A stretch of DNA of 64,000 nt from Seriola aureovittata (taxonomy: Eukaryota; Chordata; Actinopteri; Carangiformes; Carangidae): positions 15,148,501-15,212,500 of the forward strand of contig NC_079381.1 of the NCBI RefSeq assembly GCF_021018895.1. Direction: 5' to 3'. The translations under genes were made by a program, and so were the position numbers. Of the stretch, positions 13,137-25,832 are shown one piece after another. Numbering within the stretch: the stretch's first letter is position 1; each line of letters starts with the position of its first letter. Under the pieces are notes generated by a model. The model did not search any database. It worked only from the letters and a program-made list of their open reading frames with translations, and was not told the DNA's origin.

Positions 13137-13889
13137 CTGGCAGTGGGATGATAAGACGAAAAAGGTGGAAAGAGATCGAAGGAGAATCAATCAATCAATG
13201 GTTTTCACAGCTTTGCAAGTAACCAGCATTTAGAAACTCTTTGTAAGACAGAACACACAGCAGAGAAGTATCTTATTAAATGTTTAACAACCTCCAAGAC
13301 TATGTACAAGTAAGTTATTCAACACAGGGTTGTCATAATCGTTGTGATTACAGTACCGCTGAAGCACAAAAGGGATTAAGAACACTTCAATTCAAATTCT
13401 GTTCAAAGTCTATTCAGTTCAAATGTTAAACATGGAGCGCTTCATTCACTTTTTTGCATCTGTATGCAGAGCATCCACATCAGCTTATTGTTGCTACTTT
13501 AGTTTTACTGATATATTCAAGTTTTGGGGAAATATATACATATACATATATGTACACAGGCAATGACAATGACAAATTGATCTAGCCTAAATCAAATATC
13601 ATCATTCTTGAATAGAAAATATGTCCTTTGAATTACAAAGTATTAATATGCAATCTCGGATACACATATAAACCAGTGTTTTTTTAATAGTTTAGGGTAA
13701 CTTAACTGCATCATGAAGATGATAAAAACCTGACTTAACTAAATCAAATCAAGATGAAGTGAATGGTTGATGTCAGTAATTTAATCCATCACTTACATTG
13801 TTGGGTCATCATTACAGACTCTTGATTCGCTCTATTTATATATTTCCACTATAAGACACTCTGTTGTAGTTGGAAACATCTGTTTCCCT

Positions 13890-14040
13890 CTCGCCCAGTT
13901 TTGTGTGGTGTTCTCAAGGGGTCAGTTTTAGGTCCCTTACAGTAATTTTACTTACATATTCCACTTGGTTTACATTAAAATGCCATACATTTCCACTGAT
14001 ATGCTGATGATACTCTACTTTATTTTGTAATGAAAAACAA
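13890..14040 (+). pseudogene. Degenerate LINE reverse transcriptase fragment with YADD
   Basis: The DNA reads like the RT core GVPQGSVLGPLL, then about 30 codons, then YADDTQLY. The words GTGGTGTTCTCAAGGGGTCA and TTTTAGGTCCCTTAC near 13906-13943 match the first motif with frame damage. TATGCTGATGAT at 14000-14011 encodes the catalytic Tyr-Ala-Asp-Asp. Indels break the frame. This pattern is typical of L2/Rex1-like elements. It is antisense to astn2 and only about 150 bp remain. Confidence 0.65.
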
Positions 14041-16744
14041 TGATTCTAGCCGTATTTCATTGGAATAATTTTGTGTGTGATAGTCAAATCACTAAGAATG
14101 AATAAAGACCTGTGTTTGGGTTAGAATAGGACAGGTGGTAGGAAATGATTAGGCCCCTGTCTTTATTGACTCATTTGTCCCATATTGCGCTGAAACCAAA
14201 ACCATTTTTACACTATTCTCCACCATTTCCTGTCCCCCATTGTTTGATCTGTTGGCCACTGTTGGTAATTTGTCCATCATTACTGAGTCTCTGTAGTTCC
14301 ATTTCTGCTAATCATAATGGGTCACATCCCCAAAGTGTGTGTATCTGTGCATGTCTGTGCTCAAGTCAGGATGAGAGCAAGAGCAAGCCTGTGAGTTAAG
14401 AGGCTTTGTTTGTTGCTGCAACACACATCCCTGCTAACTTCACAAGGGTTGCCAACAAAAAGTGATATTTTTCAGGGATTTGCAAAGTGTTAAATCACAG
14501 AAGGATATAGAAGCAATCTAAACCTGATATAAAAGATCCACTCGGGAGTTTATGTTAAATATCTTTATTACTGTAAATCACATAACAGATTGTTATTATA
14601 GAGGGTTTAGTGGAAGACCCACCCTAAAAAAAATGACTTTATGGTAATAACATCTAATTTCCTCATGGTTGTACATATGTTTTGCTTGTATAATCCCCAA
14701 GATCACAGTGATTATACTTCCTAATCTCACTAAGTGGAAAGGGGATAAAGGACAGAAAGAAAATCAATGTTTTTCTCTTGGCTATGAAGGAGCATCTGAG
14801 AAGAAACGCTTCACCTGTCAGAGCAAATTACAAATCACAAAACCCGGAAACATGGAAAAAGAAGAATGACTATGGGGTTGGTGTGTTGTGTCAATACCTT
14901 GATCCATATGACATGTTATGTTATCTTCTGTAAGATGTTTACAACCACAACGATGATGATAGGTAGATTAAAAAAAGGTCTTGGTAATTGTAGCATTCAT
15001 GATTCATAATTATAAAAAAAGCAGTGCAATTGAGGGGAAAAGGAGGCACTCTGGGTAAAAAAAAAAATGCACAAAATGTAGGCTACACATCGGGGGTGGG
15101 GGGTGGGGTGAAGTTACAAAAAAGAATACCTTTTTCTGCGGTAGGGCACATTCGCAGAATTCAAGCAACTGAGTGTAAACTACCTTGGAGAGGAGAGCTC
15201 AATCAAATGTTTGAAAAGCTGAGATGACAATATCAAATGCCAGATCAAGACAGTATTTCAAGTAAACAATACAAATCAGAAAACCAAGAGGCAAACCAAT
15301 ACAGCAGTCAAGCCAAGCTGCTGTGTTCTGAGGCAAATGTAGATAGGAGAGATTGTTTCTAGTCTCTTCTTTAAGTCTTTTTCAGCTTGTAGCTAAGGAA
15401 ACTTTAAATACAGACAGATACTGCACATAAGGGACACTCTGTCTCTCTGTCTTTTTATTCACCTCAAAAATCTGTTCTTTTCATTTACTGACATTACACT
15501 TACATTCCTTATTAAAAGTACTTTTATTGGCAGCAGTAGTGCAACATGTTTTTTTCTTCCTTGTTCGCTGGACACAGTCATAACTCCTGGGCAAATGCTG
15601 AGCAGTGCTCCGGTAGGTGAAATACCCTATTTCACTCACTTCATAAACATTATGTCATATCTCATGAAAATTTGCCCGCACCATAAAGATTTTAGACGTG
15701 ATTAAAAGTTCTATTAAGTCTGAGTGAAAAAAAAAAAAAAAAGAAAGAAACCGCGCACAGAAAGCCGCAGTCATTCTTTCGGTCCGGTGCACTTAAACAG
15801 GTTGAGAGAGGGGCTGGATTTGGAGTGCGAGAGTCTGGCAGTATTTGGAGAGTGAGACCAAGGCAATGTGGTGTAAAATTGGTTCTGAATTTATGCATCG
15901 TGTTAAAACATGCCCAGAGAGGTGGTGGATGGAAACATAGTTGGGGACTGAGGAAGGGAGACTGAAACAGAAAGTCTTACAAATGTATTTAAAAAAAAAA
16001 AAAAAAAGAGCACAATGACATTTTCACAGATCAGCCTGAAAATGTTACTTGTACAGATTGGTTGAAAGTATGTGTTACTTTTTACATCTCACCAAAGAAC
16101 AGGTTTCATTTACTGATGCACAGGTGTTGTTTTTGAAAAGCAGCATGCACCTTGAAAACCCACAGCACCTGGTAAAGCAATTAATGTCTTAGCATTACAA
16201 GACGGAACACTCTCTCCAATGCTACATTTAATGAACTGATAAACCCTTTGTCCAAATATAATTCTGATGTCCCTTATTGTGATGAATATATTTTCTGCAG
16301 CTCAGTGATGACCTCATTATGAATTTTAGAAAAGGCAGACATTTGTTGAAAATTATGTTTTTTTTGTTGTTTTTTTTACCTCAGCATCTGGTTGCATTAG
16401 GTGTGGTTGTTTTTGAAGTTCTTCAGTTTGGAAGTGTTGAAGTGTAAAAGTGCTTCAGGTCTGATCCAAAAATTCCTACTGTGCACATCTCAACTTTGAA
16501 TGTGGCTCGAATTAAAAACTCAGGAGAGCCATCAACATGCTTCATGCAGTTTCACATTTGATTAGGACCTTGAAAGACAAACGAATCACGTTGTGAAAGT
16601 AATTAAATCTTCCCTTTCTGCAGATCAATACCTGATTGATCTTACAGAAGGCAGCTGTAGAGATAATCTGTTTCCGTATTTACTCAAACTTCAACTTTTG
16701 CAGTTAATGTAAGATGTGTTGTTTTGTGCGCAACATCGATCATA

Positions 16745-17095
16745 TGATAGAATAATCTTTGAAGATAATAATAATCTTTGTATCGCTATATAACAAAGTG
16801 CTTTAAAATGTAAAATAAAAACAGCAGGGTTAAGACATAAAAGGAATATTTAAATAAAAGAGTGAAAAAGTGATTTAAGAGCTTAGGCTGTTTTTGACTG
16901 GTCCAGATTTCCAGATAAGGGGTTTTACAACTATGAAATCTTGCTCGCAAAGACTTTGTCGCCCTTAGAGATAATTCCTAATTTTTGTAACTAGGGGCGT
17001 GTGAGGCTGTGAAATAGTTTGATAAAATCTATCCTACACCTCAGAGTGTAGCCCTTGAAGAGAGGCAAGGATGTAATATGATCCCTGTAGTTTGG
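16745..17095 (-). pseudogene. Degenerate LINE 3' part on the minus strand
   Basis: On the minus strand the text CATATTACATCCTTGCCTC, then CTTCAAGGGCTACACT and GGATAGATTTTA, resembles the L2/Rex1 segment that encodes HITPxLASLHWLPVRFRIDF, with indels. About 250 bases later, TTTTAAAGCACTTTGTTA resembles the usual 3' tail of these elements. It has the same orientation as astn2. The assignment rests on remembered consensus, not alignment. Confidence 0.42.
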
Positions 17096-20000
17096 CTGTG
17101 ATTAAATAAATGTGTGTGTTACATTTTCGCTTTGGCAAAGCACAAATTACTTACTTTGGCTATGTTCTTCAACCCTAACCCTGCAAGAAAAAAAAAAAAA
17201 ATCCTTGATGAAATGAGTTCTGACCATAATGCCCTCCACTCTAAAAGTCTTGAGGACAAAAAAAAAAAGGTTCCTACCATTAACACGCAGATACACAGAG
17301 GTCAGGTACCATCCACACTCTTGACCAGACTTTGACATTTGGAAGCACGGCACAAATTAGCCTGCCATTAAATTTGCACTTTGCAACCTGCATCAGGTTT
17401 AGTGAAACATGAGCTAATTACACAACCAGAGACTGGGGCTTTCTCTTCTAGCTGCTTTATAGCAAAGTCATATTTCAGCGATACAGTAACAGAAATACTC
17501 ATCGATGATGAGGTGATGAGTAAAGATATTAAGGAACCAAAGTTGCAATTTAAAAGCAAGGGAAACTACTCAGATGATCAAAACATTCTTAAAATAAACA
17601 GAATGATGGAGTTGGCATAAATACATGAACCTCTTAGGTGATGAAAAACATAGGAAAGACAAATACAAAAGAAAAGAAAACGACTAAAGAAACTGCCGCC
17701 AAAATGTAAATGAATTATCAAGAGAGAGCAATCGCCACAGTGCATTAGCAGCTCAGTGAACACCAAAATCAATTTCTAGTTTAATAACTACGCCGTCACA
17801 ACTCTCTAAACCCTCTGTGTTTTGTATTATAAAAAGGTCGGATATTGCTCTCTCTTTTTCTGTCTGTGAAGCTGTAGTTCTTTATTTTTGTTTAATGCGG
17901 CATCTTTGCACTTTTTCTTTTTGTGATGCATTCACCTTTTTTCCGCCCAACACTGACATTTGAACAGAAAACTGGTCAGCTACATTTTCTCATTCTAACC
18001 TTCCTTTAACAGGCCTTTGCAAATTTGTACATCTTCACGAGTTGTAAAGACGCACAGAAATTGTACCAAGGATTCTGAATCCAGTGTAATAAAAAGTCGA
18101 CAAGACTTATTTCTTTCTGCTGTTTGCATGATACTTCCTCAAATACATATGCATGAAGAATAGAGTAACATTTCATGGATCACACAAAAGGTGAGTTGAC
18201 AGGCACTGTGTGTGCGAGCGAGCCAGATGACAGGTGAATTGTGCTTCCAGGCAAGAGCCCAGGTTTGATAAATAACACACACAAGAATTCACCTGAAACA
18301 AGGTAAAAAAAAAAAAAAAAGTCTTTAGAAATCTGGCCCTGGGTCTTTTTCTATTTCACGGCTTTCTTTCCTTTTTTCACAACATTTCCTCCGCTTTCAG
18401 TCCATTTTCTTCTGTCTTGATCTTTCTTTTCTCTCCCTCAGCGCTAATACCTTTGAAACCAAGTCCCATAAAAACATCAACAGCCAGAACACTGAGGCTA
18501 AACTCCCGCATGTTGGTACCAGGAATTACAAACACTGGGGCAAAGCCATCTCACTGTTACAGTTCCTTTCAAGTCCATTCGATAATTTGTCTGTCAATCT
18601 CCTTTCCCGCAACGATTTCACTACTTAAAAAGAAATCCCCTTTATCTACAGTTAAATACAAAATGTCATAAGTGTAATATTTACATCTCAATTACTTTCA
18701 GTCGATGTTTTTGGAATAGTGCAATACCATGTGCAATACGTGTGATACATTATTCATTGCTGTCCCCGACACTCACCTGTATTGACTCCTTCATTTTGAT
18801 AAGGCAAAGGCACCTGCTGTCACTGTTAACACTCTTTCTAAAGGGTGACAGCAGCGTGTGTGATTTTTTTTTTTCTTTTGCTCTCAGGGCTATGAAATAA
18901 AATCTCACCCCATTGTGTTGCACAGGATACAAATTACAAATGCAGACAAAAAGGAAGGCACGGTGTGATAGACTGTGGCATATCAGTTAGTCACAGAAAG
19001 GACTGGATCCAGTTCTCACTGTGCTTTAATGCCATTTTAATCCCAATACAAAAAAAAAAAAAAAGAGGACAGAAAAGAAAATTGAGATGAAATACAAAAT
19101 AAACAAAGAAATACAAAGGCAATGATTGTAGAACAAAATGTTTCACTATTTTGATATAAAGTATGTTGAGCGTTAAATGTAATTTCAGAATCCAATCAAT
19201 CAATAAGCAGATCAAAAATATTACCGTGTGTATTAATAGAATGAGAATAAGACGTTAGAGTAGTATTATAAACAAAAGGCTTGCAGGCAAAATGAGAATG
19301 AGATGTTACAATTACGTACTGACACAGGAATGATGTGATTCGGTGCCGGGGATAAAAGGAGGAAGTTAAGACAGACTGCGTGACTAGTGACTGTTGACTG
19401 TTATACAGAGAAACAACACACTCATGTACGAGTTATCAGAGAGAAGCGGAAGTCCAGAGAGGAGAGAGAGAGAGACAGGGAGAGAGAGCGAGGGAGTGAG
19501 ACTCTTTTATAATCTCTCCTTTAATGAGAGCGATTAACAGTTATGGGAAAACAGGGAGGTGAGGTCACGAGTTCAAGCTGAACAGTAAAAGCTAATCACC
19601 TTCTGCATAGAAGGAGGGCACGTCACGCTCTGCTAGTGCGATGATATACTGTACTGTACAACGGCATCAGAAAACCAGCTAACCCCAGAAAATCTGATGG
19701 ACCTTAGACTGAGGGAGTGAAGAGTACTCCAGTGCCCTTCAGGACTCTTCACATTAGTATGGATTTCCTATTATTCTATGATTATAAATCCTTGTTTCTC
19801 CATTTAGGAGAAACACAGATTTCACCCACAATTTCTACCCTATGGAGCCTGCTGGTTTTCACAAAATAAGTTACTTCCTAGACTGGCTGGGCAATAATCC
19901 TTACATAACTCTGCCACGACAACTGGAGGCACAGGAATCGTTGCCTTGGTAATATACAACCTAAAGTTTTTTAGAGGCAGTAAATCAGGATGCAGACCTT

Positions 20001-21569
20001 GGAGTGAGACGCCTTTTCTATGGAGATAACTCTCTGCGGTGCTCTCACAGTCGGTTGTGTATGTCGGCCCGGGTGCGGAATCCAATAAGATCCATCATGA
20101 CCTTAACTTTTTTAGCAGGTCACCACGTAGTGCCGTCTCTGTATATATATTGTTCTGGTATTACAGTGTCAAGAATTTCACTTTTACAGTGGAGATGAAA
20201 CCATCAGTCGATTTATGGATGTGTAGATCAACAGGGAAATTAATTGGCACCAATTTCGATGATCGGCTAAATGATTAAGTCGTTTTTAAAGTGCACCAAA
20301 TGTTTTCTTAGTCTTCTTCGGTAGATTCATCATGAATGAAAATAATGACTCAAGGCAGGATTCTGTGCAATACAATACAGATGTCAAAGAATTTGCTTCT
20401 CAGACATGTCTGACAACATATTATTACAGCCGACTGCACAGGACGGTATAACTTGTTTGTTTCTCTCATTTATCATGGCTCATCTCAATGGGAGAAGGCA
20501 AATGCAGAATCATGCAAAGGCATTTTTACGTATATAATGACCTGGGGTGGTTTTCACTGGCAATTAATGTAAAAAAAAAAAAAAAAAAAAGAAAAGAAAA
20601 AAAAAGGGGGTGGGTGTACCAGATTAATGGTTCTCAGCCGTGTTTTCTATGGAGGCTGAATTTCTGTTTATTGTGGTGTGTAGGCTAAAGCAGAGGTTTT
20701 CAGCTCATCAACAGTTGCTTCGGGCTCTTGACTGGCTGAACACACATGATCCAGCTAATCACCTGTGGGTAGAGCAGGGAAAAGAAGGATAACAAGAAAG
20801 GCTGTGAACCATTGTACTAGCTCTCGTATATGTGGCGGTAACAGCATAAGTAGAATTTACTGGTCAAGCTTGTATGAGAATCTTGACTCCAGCTGTCAGA
20901 GCCCACCAACCATTAGTCATGATACAGTTTTTATATACAGGATAAACTGGACAAATAAGAAGCCAAACAGACACACATAGAGTAAATAGTGTATATGCAC
21001 AGTAGGTGAATTACACACTGGGTGTCTGTCAGGTTGCTAAATCTGCAGGAGTGACAGAGAGTATGGTTGAGCAAAGAAGGCTGAAATGAATAGTTGTATG
21101 GATTGTACAATAAATTATAAATAAAGGTTTGCTACAGAACAGCATCCATTGAGTAAGGCTGCCAGGATACACACCCCTCAAAAACAGATGTTTGTTGATA
21201 CAGGTGCTTGAACCTGCGCTGAAGCCGCAGCCTTGTTATTCATAATGCATACAGTGCATCACATGTATCTTAATGCGCCTTAATGAATTCTGCTCACTGG
21301 ACTGACTGTGTTTTCACTGTGACGATCCAACCTGCCAAACAATATTCATCCTTTTAGAGGTGAAAAAGGTTGAGTGCAGTCTTCACACTAACCCCCACCA
21401 TCGTCATATGGACACGTGAATCGATAACGGTGGGTGAAGGTGTGACACCTGTGAGAGGAAAGACCTTTCACAGGTCAAGGTGCATGTGTGCGTCTGTGTG
21501 GGGGGAAAAAAAAGACAGCAGGAGAGGGAAAAGACAGACTGTACCACAGCTGATTTTGCACCTGCCTAC

Positions 21570-21585
21570 GCACACACACAAACAA

Positions 21586-21625
<40 letters not shown>
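21570..21625. repeat. CA then TA microsatellite
   Basis: Interrupted CA units lead into about 18 TA units (about 21590-21625). Confidence 0.95.
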
Positions 21626-21627
<2 letters not shown>

Positions 21628-21699
21628 ACAGATGACTTGTGCATATGCTCACGTGTTCATTCATATTGCATGTGCACGTGTCCCAACTCTCATTTACTG

Positions 21700-21754
21700 T
21701 ATGCATATGTGAGCAAGCGATGCTGACGCGGCGTCACTTGCTCACATATGCATA
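21700..21754. repeat. 23-bp inverted repeat beside a TA microsatellite
   Basis: The left arm 21700-21722 (TATGCATATGTGAGCAAG...) and right arm 21732-21754 pair over 23 bases with two mismatches, around a 9-base GC-rich loop (CTGACGCGG). A (TA)n tract ends about 75 bp to the left. No target duplication is evident. Confidence 0.8.
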
Positions 21755-22777
21755 CATACTGTGCATGCTCCACAACTTCATTGTGGTGTCAGTGACTTTT
21801 GTGCGAGCAAGACAAATCGCCCGGACTTGCGGCTGCTCGACTTCCAGTTAAACGTCAGCTCGCGTGTTCATACCGAACAGCGTCTGCGCTTTTGTACGCG
21901 GATACCCCGTGCTGCATGTGCGCCTGGGTACGTACATCTGTGACAATGTGTTTGTGAGTAAATTAAGCTGACAGCACCACCAGTCCCCCCACATGGCTCA
22001 GCAACTGGTAATCATATTAAGGCACAGCTGCATTCAGCAGTCAGGCTTTCCGACACCGGCAAGCTAAATATTTCCAACTCAAATTCAATAGCGACTGGCA
22101 TCTACATTCATACAAAAGTGAGAGTATGCAAATGCGCCATTTATGATGCACGAGACAGCATCTGAGGGGTTGCAAGAGCAGATTTTAGAAGTCATCATCT
22201 CTGAGGTTGTATTATGCAGAAAAAAACAAAAAACAAAACAAATTAAGCGTGTAGGTGAGCGAATGTGAATACAAGTTTGCCACTTCAGTGAAATACTGAC
22301 TTAAAATTCCCCACGATAACAATTGTTGCTTAAATGCCACACTTGCTTTTGAAGTACATTATGTTAGAGTGATTTGAGAAATTGGGCTCTGAGCACAAAC
22401 ACAAGCGCAGGCTGGAAGGGTCAGTATCAAGGGGCGAGGCCTGAGGCGTTCCAGGCAGACATGCTGCACCAAACAAAAGGGATTCAGCGTTGTATACCAG
22501 GGACTCACAGAGGAAATCCGGGAGGTACAACCTGTGATTTACTTTGTGCTTTCTCTCTGTCCCAATCTGTCTATTCTATTCAGAAACTGCATATTGGCAC
22601 TGAATGCCCAAAGGTACGTCGCTGTGGTCTAGCTCTCCTCACCAGTAACTGTCGCTAACTCACTTCTCTCTCATGCCTCAGACTCCCACTGCTCTGTTTG
22701 CTTTCCAAAATAATCCCAATCAATACTATTATACTCTGCCGTTGCACATTGTATTTTTAAAAGCTCTTTGCGCGCAA

Positions 22778-22808
22778 CCACACACACACACACAGACACA
22801 CGCGCACG

Positions 22809-22860
<52 letters not shown>

Positions 22861-22861
22861 A
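22778..22861. repeat. CA microsatellite, compound
   Basis: About 84 bp of CA units carry GACA and CGCGCACG interruptions. The Thr-His and Val-Cys frames are artefacts. Confidence 0.95.
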
Positions 22862-24007
22862 TAAACAACCTAGGCATGCTGAAAAGTTATTACAGAGGGC
22901 ATCACAATATAAGCCCTGCCGACACCTTTTACAACCTAAATTTATGGTTTGCTACCTGTTATATGGGAGAGAAAGGACTTGAAAAGGTGGGAGGCTTAAC
23001 AAGGCACCACTTGGCTCTTGTACTCAAGTGGGCTCAGTATTTGTACACTCATCTCTATATATTTTTACTGCGTCTCTCCTGCGTCGAGAACATACCCGCC
23101 AATTTGGAGCTAATAAGCAAATGGTAGAGTACAGGGAGACCACTCAGGGATTTTAGATATGCGATTGCTTAAAAGGTGTGACGGCTGTTAAGAGTAATTT
23201 CAGATGCAGTGGCCCCTGGCACCCTGCTGTAAGTTGTTTTCTCACCTCTTATCTACCAGCCTGTGCAGTGGTAAAGCCACCAAGGGTGGCACAGGACGGC
23301 AGCCAAAGGAGTGTCACCTTGCCACTGCAGCCATCCAAAATGGAATATTGAAAAAGGGCAGCCCTGTCTACACTCCTTTTTTACTCTTTTTATTAAATCA
23401 GTGACAATTTAAGGATTTTCACATTAAGCTGACATATTACATTAGGTTAAAGTGTTTGTCTTTCCATCTATTTGAGTCTGAGTCTAACAGCTTGTCAGTC
23501 ACTGCAGAGCCATTCACCACCCCTGCAGGGCAGTGAAAACAACACATGCACAGTCTGGTGCGCTCAGTCGGTCAGCTGTCTCTGCAGAACATCAACGTTG
23601 AAAGGGAGAACCCCCCCAACCCAAAAAAAAATGTACAGGTCGCATTCATTACTTCATGAGGTGAGGCTTGATTTTACAATTTGTGAGCATATGCATTATA
23701 ACTCCAAAATATCCGGTCTTCAGGCTGTACTTTGCTCCACATTTCAGACGACGGAAGAGATAGTGGATGTTGCTTTATGACAGTCTGGTACAGCCTGCCT
23801 CATGGGGGGTTAAAAGGTCAGAGTAATGTAGCTCCAGTAATGGATAATTCATGCTGTGGTCTGATAAAATAAAATCTTAAAAGCAATCCTGGAATGAAAA
23901 AGTAACCACTGCAGGAAGGCTGCTATTACGATGATACTGGCACTACATCCAGCAGCAGATAAAATCCCTCTGGCGACATTATGGATGTCTTTTGAGTGAT
24001 GTGCAGA

Positions 24008-24043
24008 CAAAGGCAATTCTAATAACAAAGGCAATTCTAATAA
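24008..24043. repeat. 18-bp tandem duplication
   Basis: Two exact adjacent copies of CAAAGGCAATTCTAATAA (24008-24025 and 24026-24043). Confidence 0.95.
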
Positions 24044-24654
24044 AGCCAAAAAACAGGGAAACAATGTATGAAAGACCTCCATATAAGTTGAGGAAGTCAG
24101 TAGCTGCGGGTTTTATATTATTCAAAGATGCAAAACAAAACAAAAAAACACATTAACACATTTCTTTTAGCTTGGATGTTAAAGATAAACATAGAAATTT
24201 GATGCCAATCATTTCAGGCATTTTTACAAGCAATGGGCATAACCATCCATCAACATTGTTTTGATACCATTTAAGGTTATTTGTGTGTTATACATATAAA
24301 TTATACATACATTTTAATTTACTAAACAATTTATGATAGTGGAATCCCCTTTTTTTCCCTCTCAACCTGTAAAACCAATAAATATAATAAAGAAAACGCT
24401 CACATCCCCAAATCACCTGCCTACTGAATAGTAATGTTACCGCTGTAGGCAACATCAAAGAATATCCCCAGACTCTTTGAGTCAAAATATCAAAGAGTGT
24501 GGTTAGGACTAAGAAACAGTATCAACAGATCATACTCAAAGGTGGGATGCAAAGAATCGTTCTGAATTTGCCACCAGTAAATTTTAACGCTTGAACCTTG
24601 GGTGCCTTTGCTTGGTTTTAAAAGAAGGACTTGAACATAGACATGAGCAGCATG

Positions 24655-24657
<3 letters not shown>

Positions 24658-24685
<28 letters not shown>

Positions 24686-24686
24686 G
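24658..24686. repeat. CA microsatellite
   Basis: About 14 uninterrupted CA units. Confidence 0.95.
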
Positions 24687-24827
24687 CCAGTAATGCGCGT
24701 ATACACTAGTGGTATTGTGATGTACCGATATTGATTTTTTTTCTTTTGCTTATCAGTTCATCTGCTGCCATTTCACGATCCATGAAGTGTAACTGCTCTT
24801 TTTTTTCGCTGCAGTTACAGCTACAGA

Positions 24828-24848
24828 CTCTCTCTCTCTCTCTCTCTC
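24828..24848. repeat. CT microsatellite
   Basis: About ten CT units; it lies 130 bp left of the hAT-like MITE target site. Confidence 0.95.
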
Positions 24849-24985
24849 CATCTCCCTACAGTTGTATTTGAACGTCATTCATTTGCCAAAAAAGAGACAA
24901 AACACACTTCAAAATAGAGTTAAAGATAAATTAGATTTTTAGTATTTATGTGTTTGTATACATAAATATTTGTATTTGTAAATTT

Positions 24986-25681
24986 GGTACCACTTGACAA
25001 CAACACGATCCTTATAAAGGATTTATAAATGGTTTATAATTAGCTTATTTATTTTGTTGTTAACTTTATAAACCATAAATAAACAATTATAAACAAGTTG
25101 TAACACCATTTTTATACATTGATTCAGGCTCACTATTTGGCAAGATCGAGTTAATGCTTACTGCTCATTAATCTTACTAATAAGTTACTACCATTTATAA
25201 CTGGTAAAAGGAGCCTTATAGTAACTCATTATTAAATGATGATGTGTTTCACACTTTAGAGTAAGGTTCCCTTTTACCGGTTATAAATCGTAACTCATTA
25301 GTAAGATGAATGAGAAGTAAGCATTAACGTGACATGATAATGTGATACGCCATAATTTGATCTCCCAAATAAAACTTTTTGACCATTAAGATGTTGACGG
25401 TGGCTAATTGCTATTAACTTAGATGTCTGATGAAGCAACAGGTACAAATGCTGGATGATGGAGAAAACAAAGAAAGCTCAGTAACTAATGAGATATGAGG
25501 CTCAACAGTACAGATAAATGTGGGCTCATTATTTGGCAAGCAACAGGTCACTGTTGCCCTTTTATCTAATGTGTCATAACAGCGTATAAATGATTTACAA
25601 AGTGTTAACAAGCTATTCAATAAACTAGTTATAAACAGTGATAAATCCTTTATGAGGGAAGTCTTATTGTAAAGTGACACC
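24986..25681. mobile_element. Complete hAT-like MITE, 696 bp, with 8-bp target duplication
   Basis: The element is flanked by identical 8-bp direct repeats GTAAATTT at 24978-24985 and 25682-25689. Its ends are inverted repeats: the left begins GGTACCACTTGACAA, and the right, read on the minus strand, begins GGTGTCACTTTACAA. Arms 24986-25064 and 25604-25681 pair imperfectly over about 78 bp. A second inner inverted repeat joins 25150-25218 and 25262-25328. A direct repeat GGCTCAYTATTTGGCAAG lies at 25127-25144 and 25523-25540. No transposase ORF is present, so it is non-autonomous. An 8-bp duplication is typical of hAT, though P and Merlin-like families can give similar lengths. Confidence 0.8.
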
Positions 25682-25768
25682 GTAAATTTTCTCAAGATAT
25701 TGTGATAATATCGTAATCATGAATTCTTCTGATAAACTTGTAGTGAAAATCTGACAGCCCTGGTATAC

Positions 25769-25782
25769 AAACACACACACAC

Positions 25783-25825
<43 letters not shown>
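25769..25825. repeat. CA microsatellite
   Basis: CA units with one CTAA interruption, about 90 bp right of the hAT-like MITE. Confidence 0.95.

Positions 25826-25832
<7 letters not shown>

Noticed and set aside
22768..22877. Thr-His and Val-Cys repeat proteins
   Set aside because: They are translations of the CA microsatellite.
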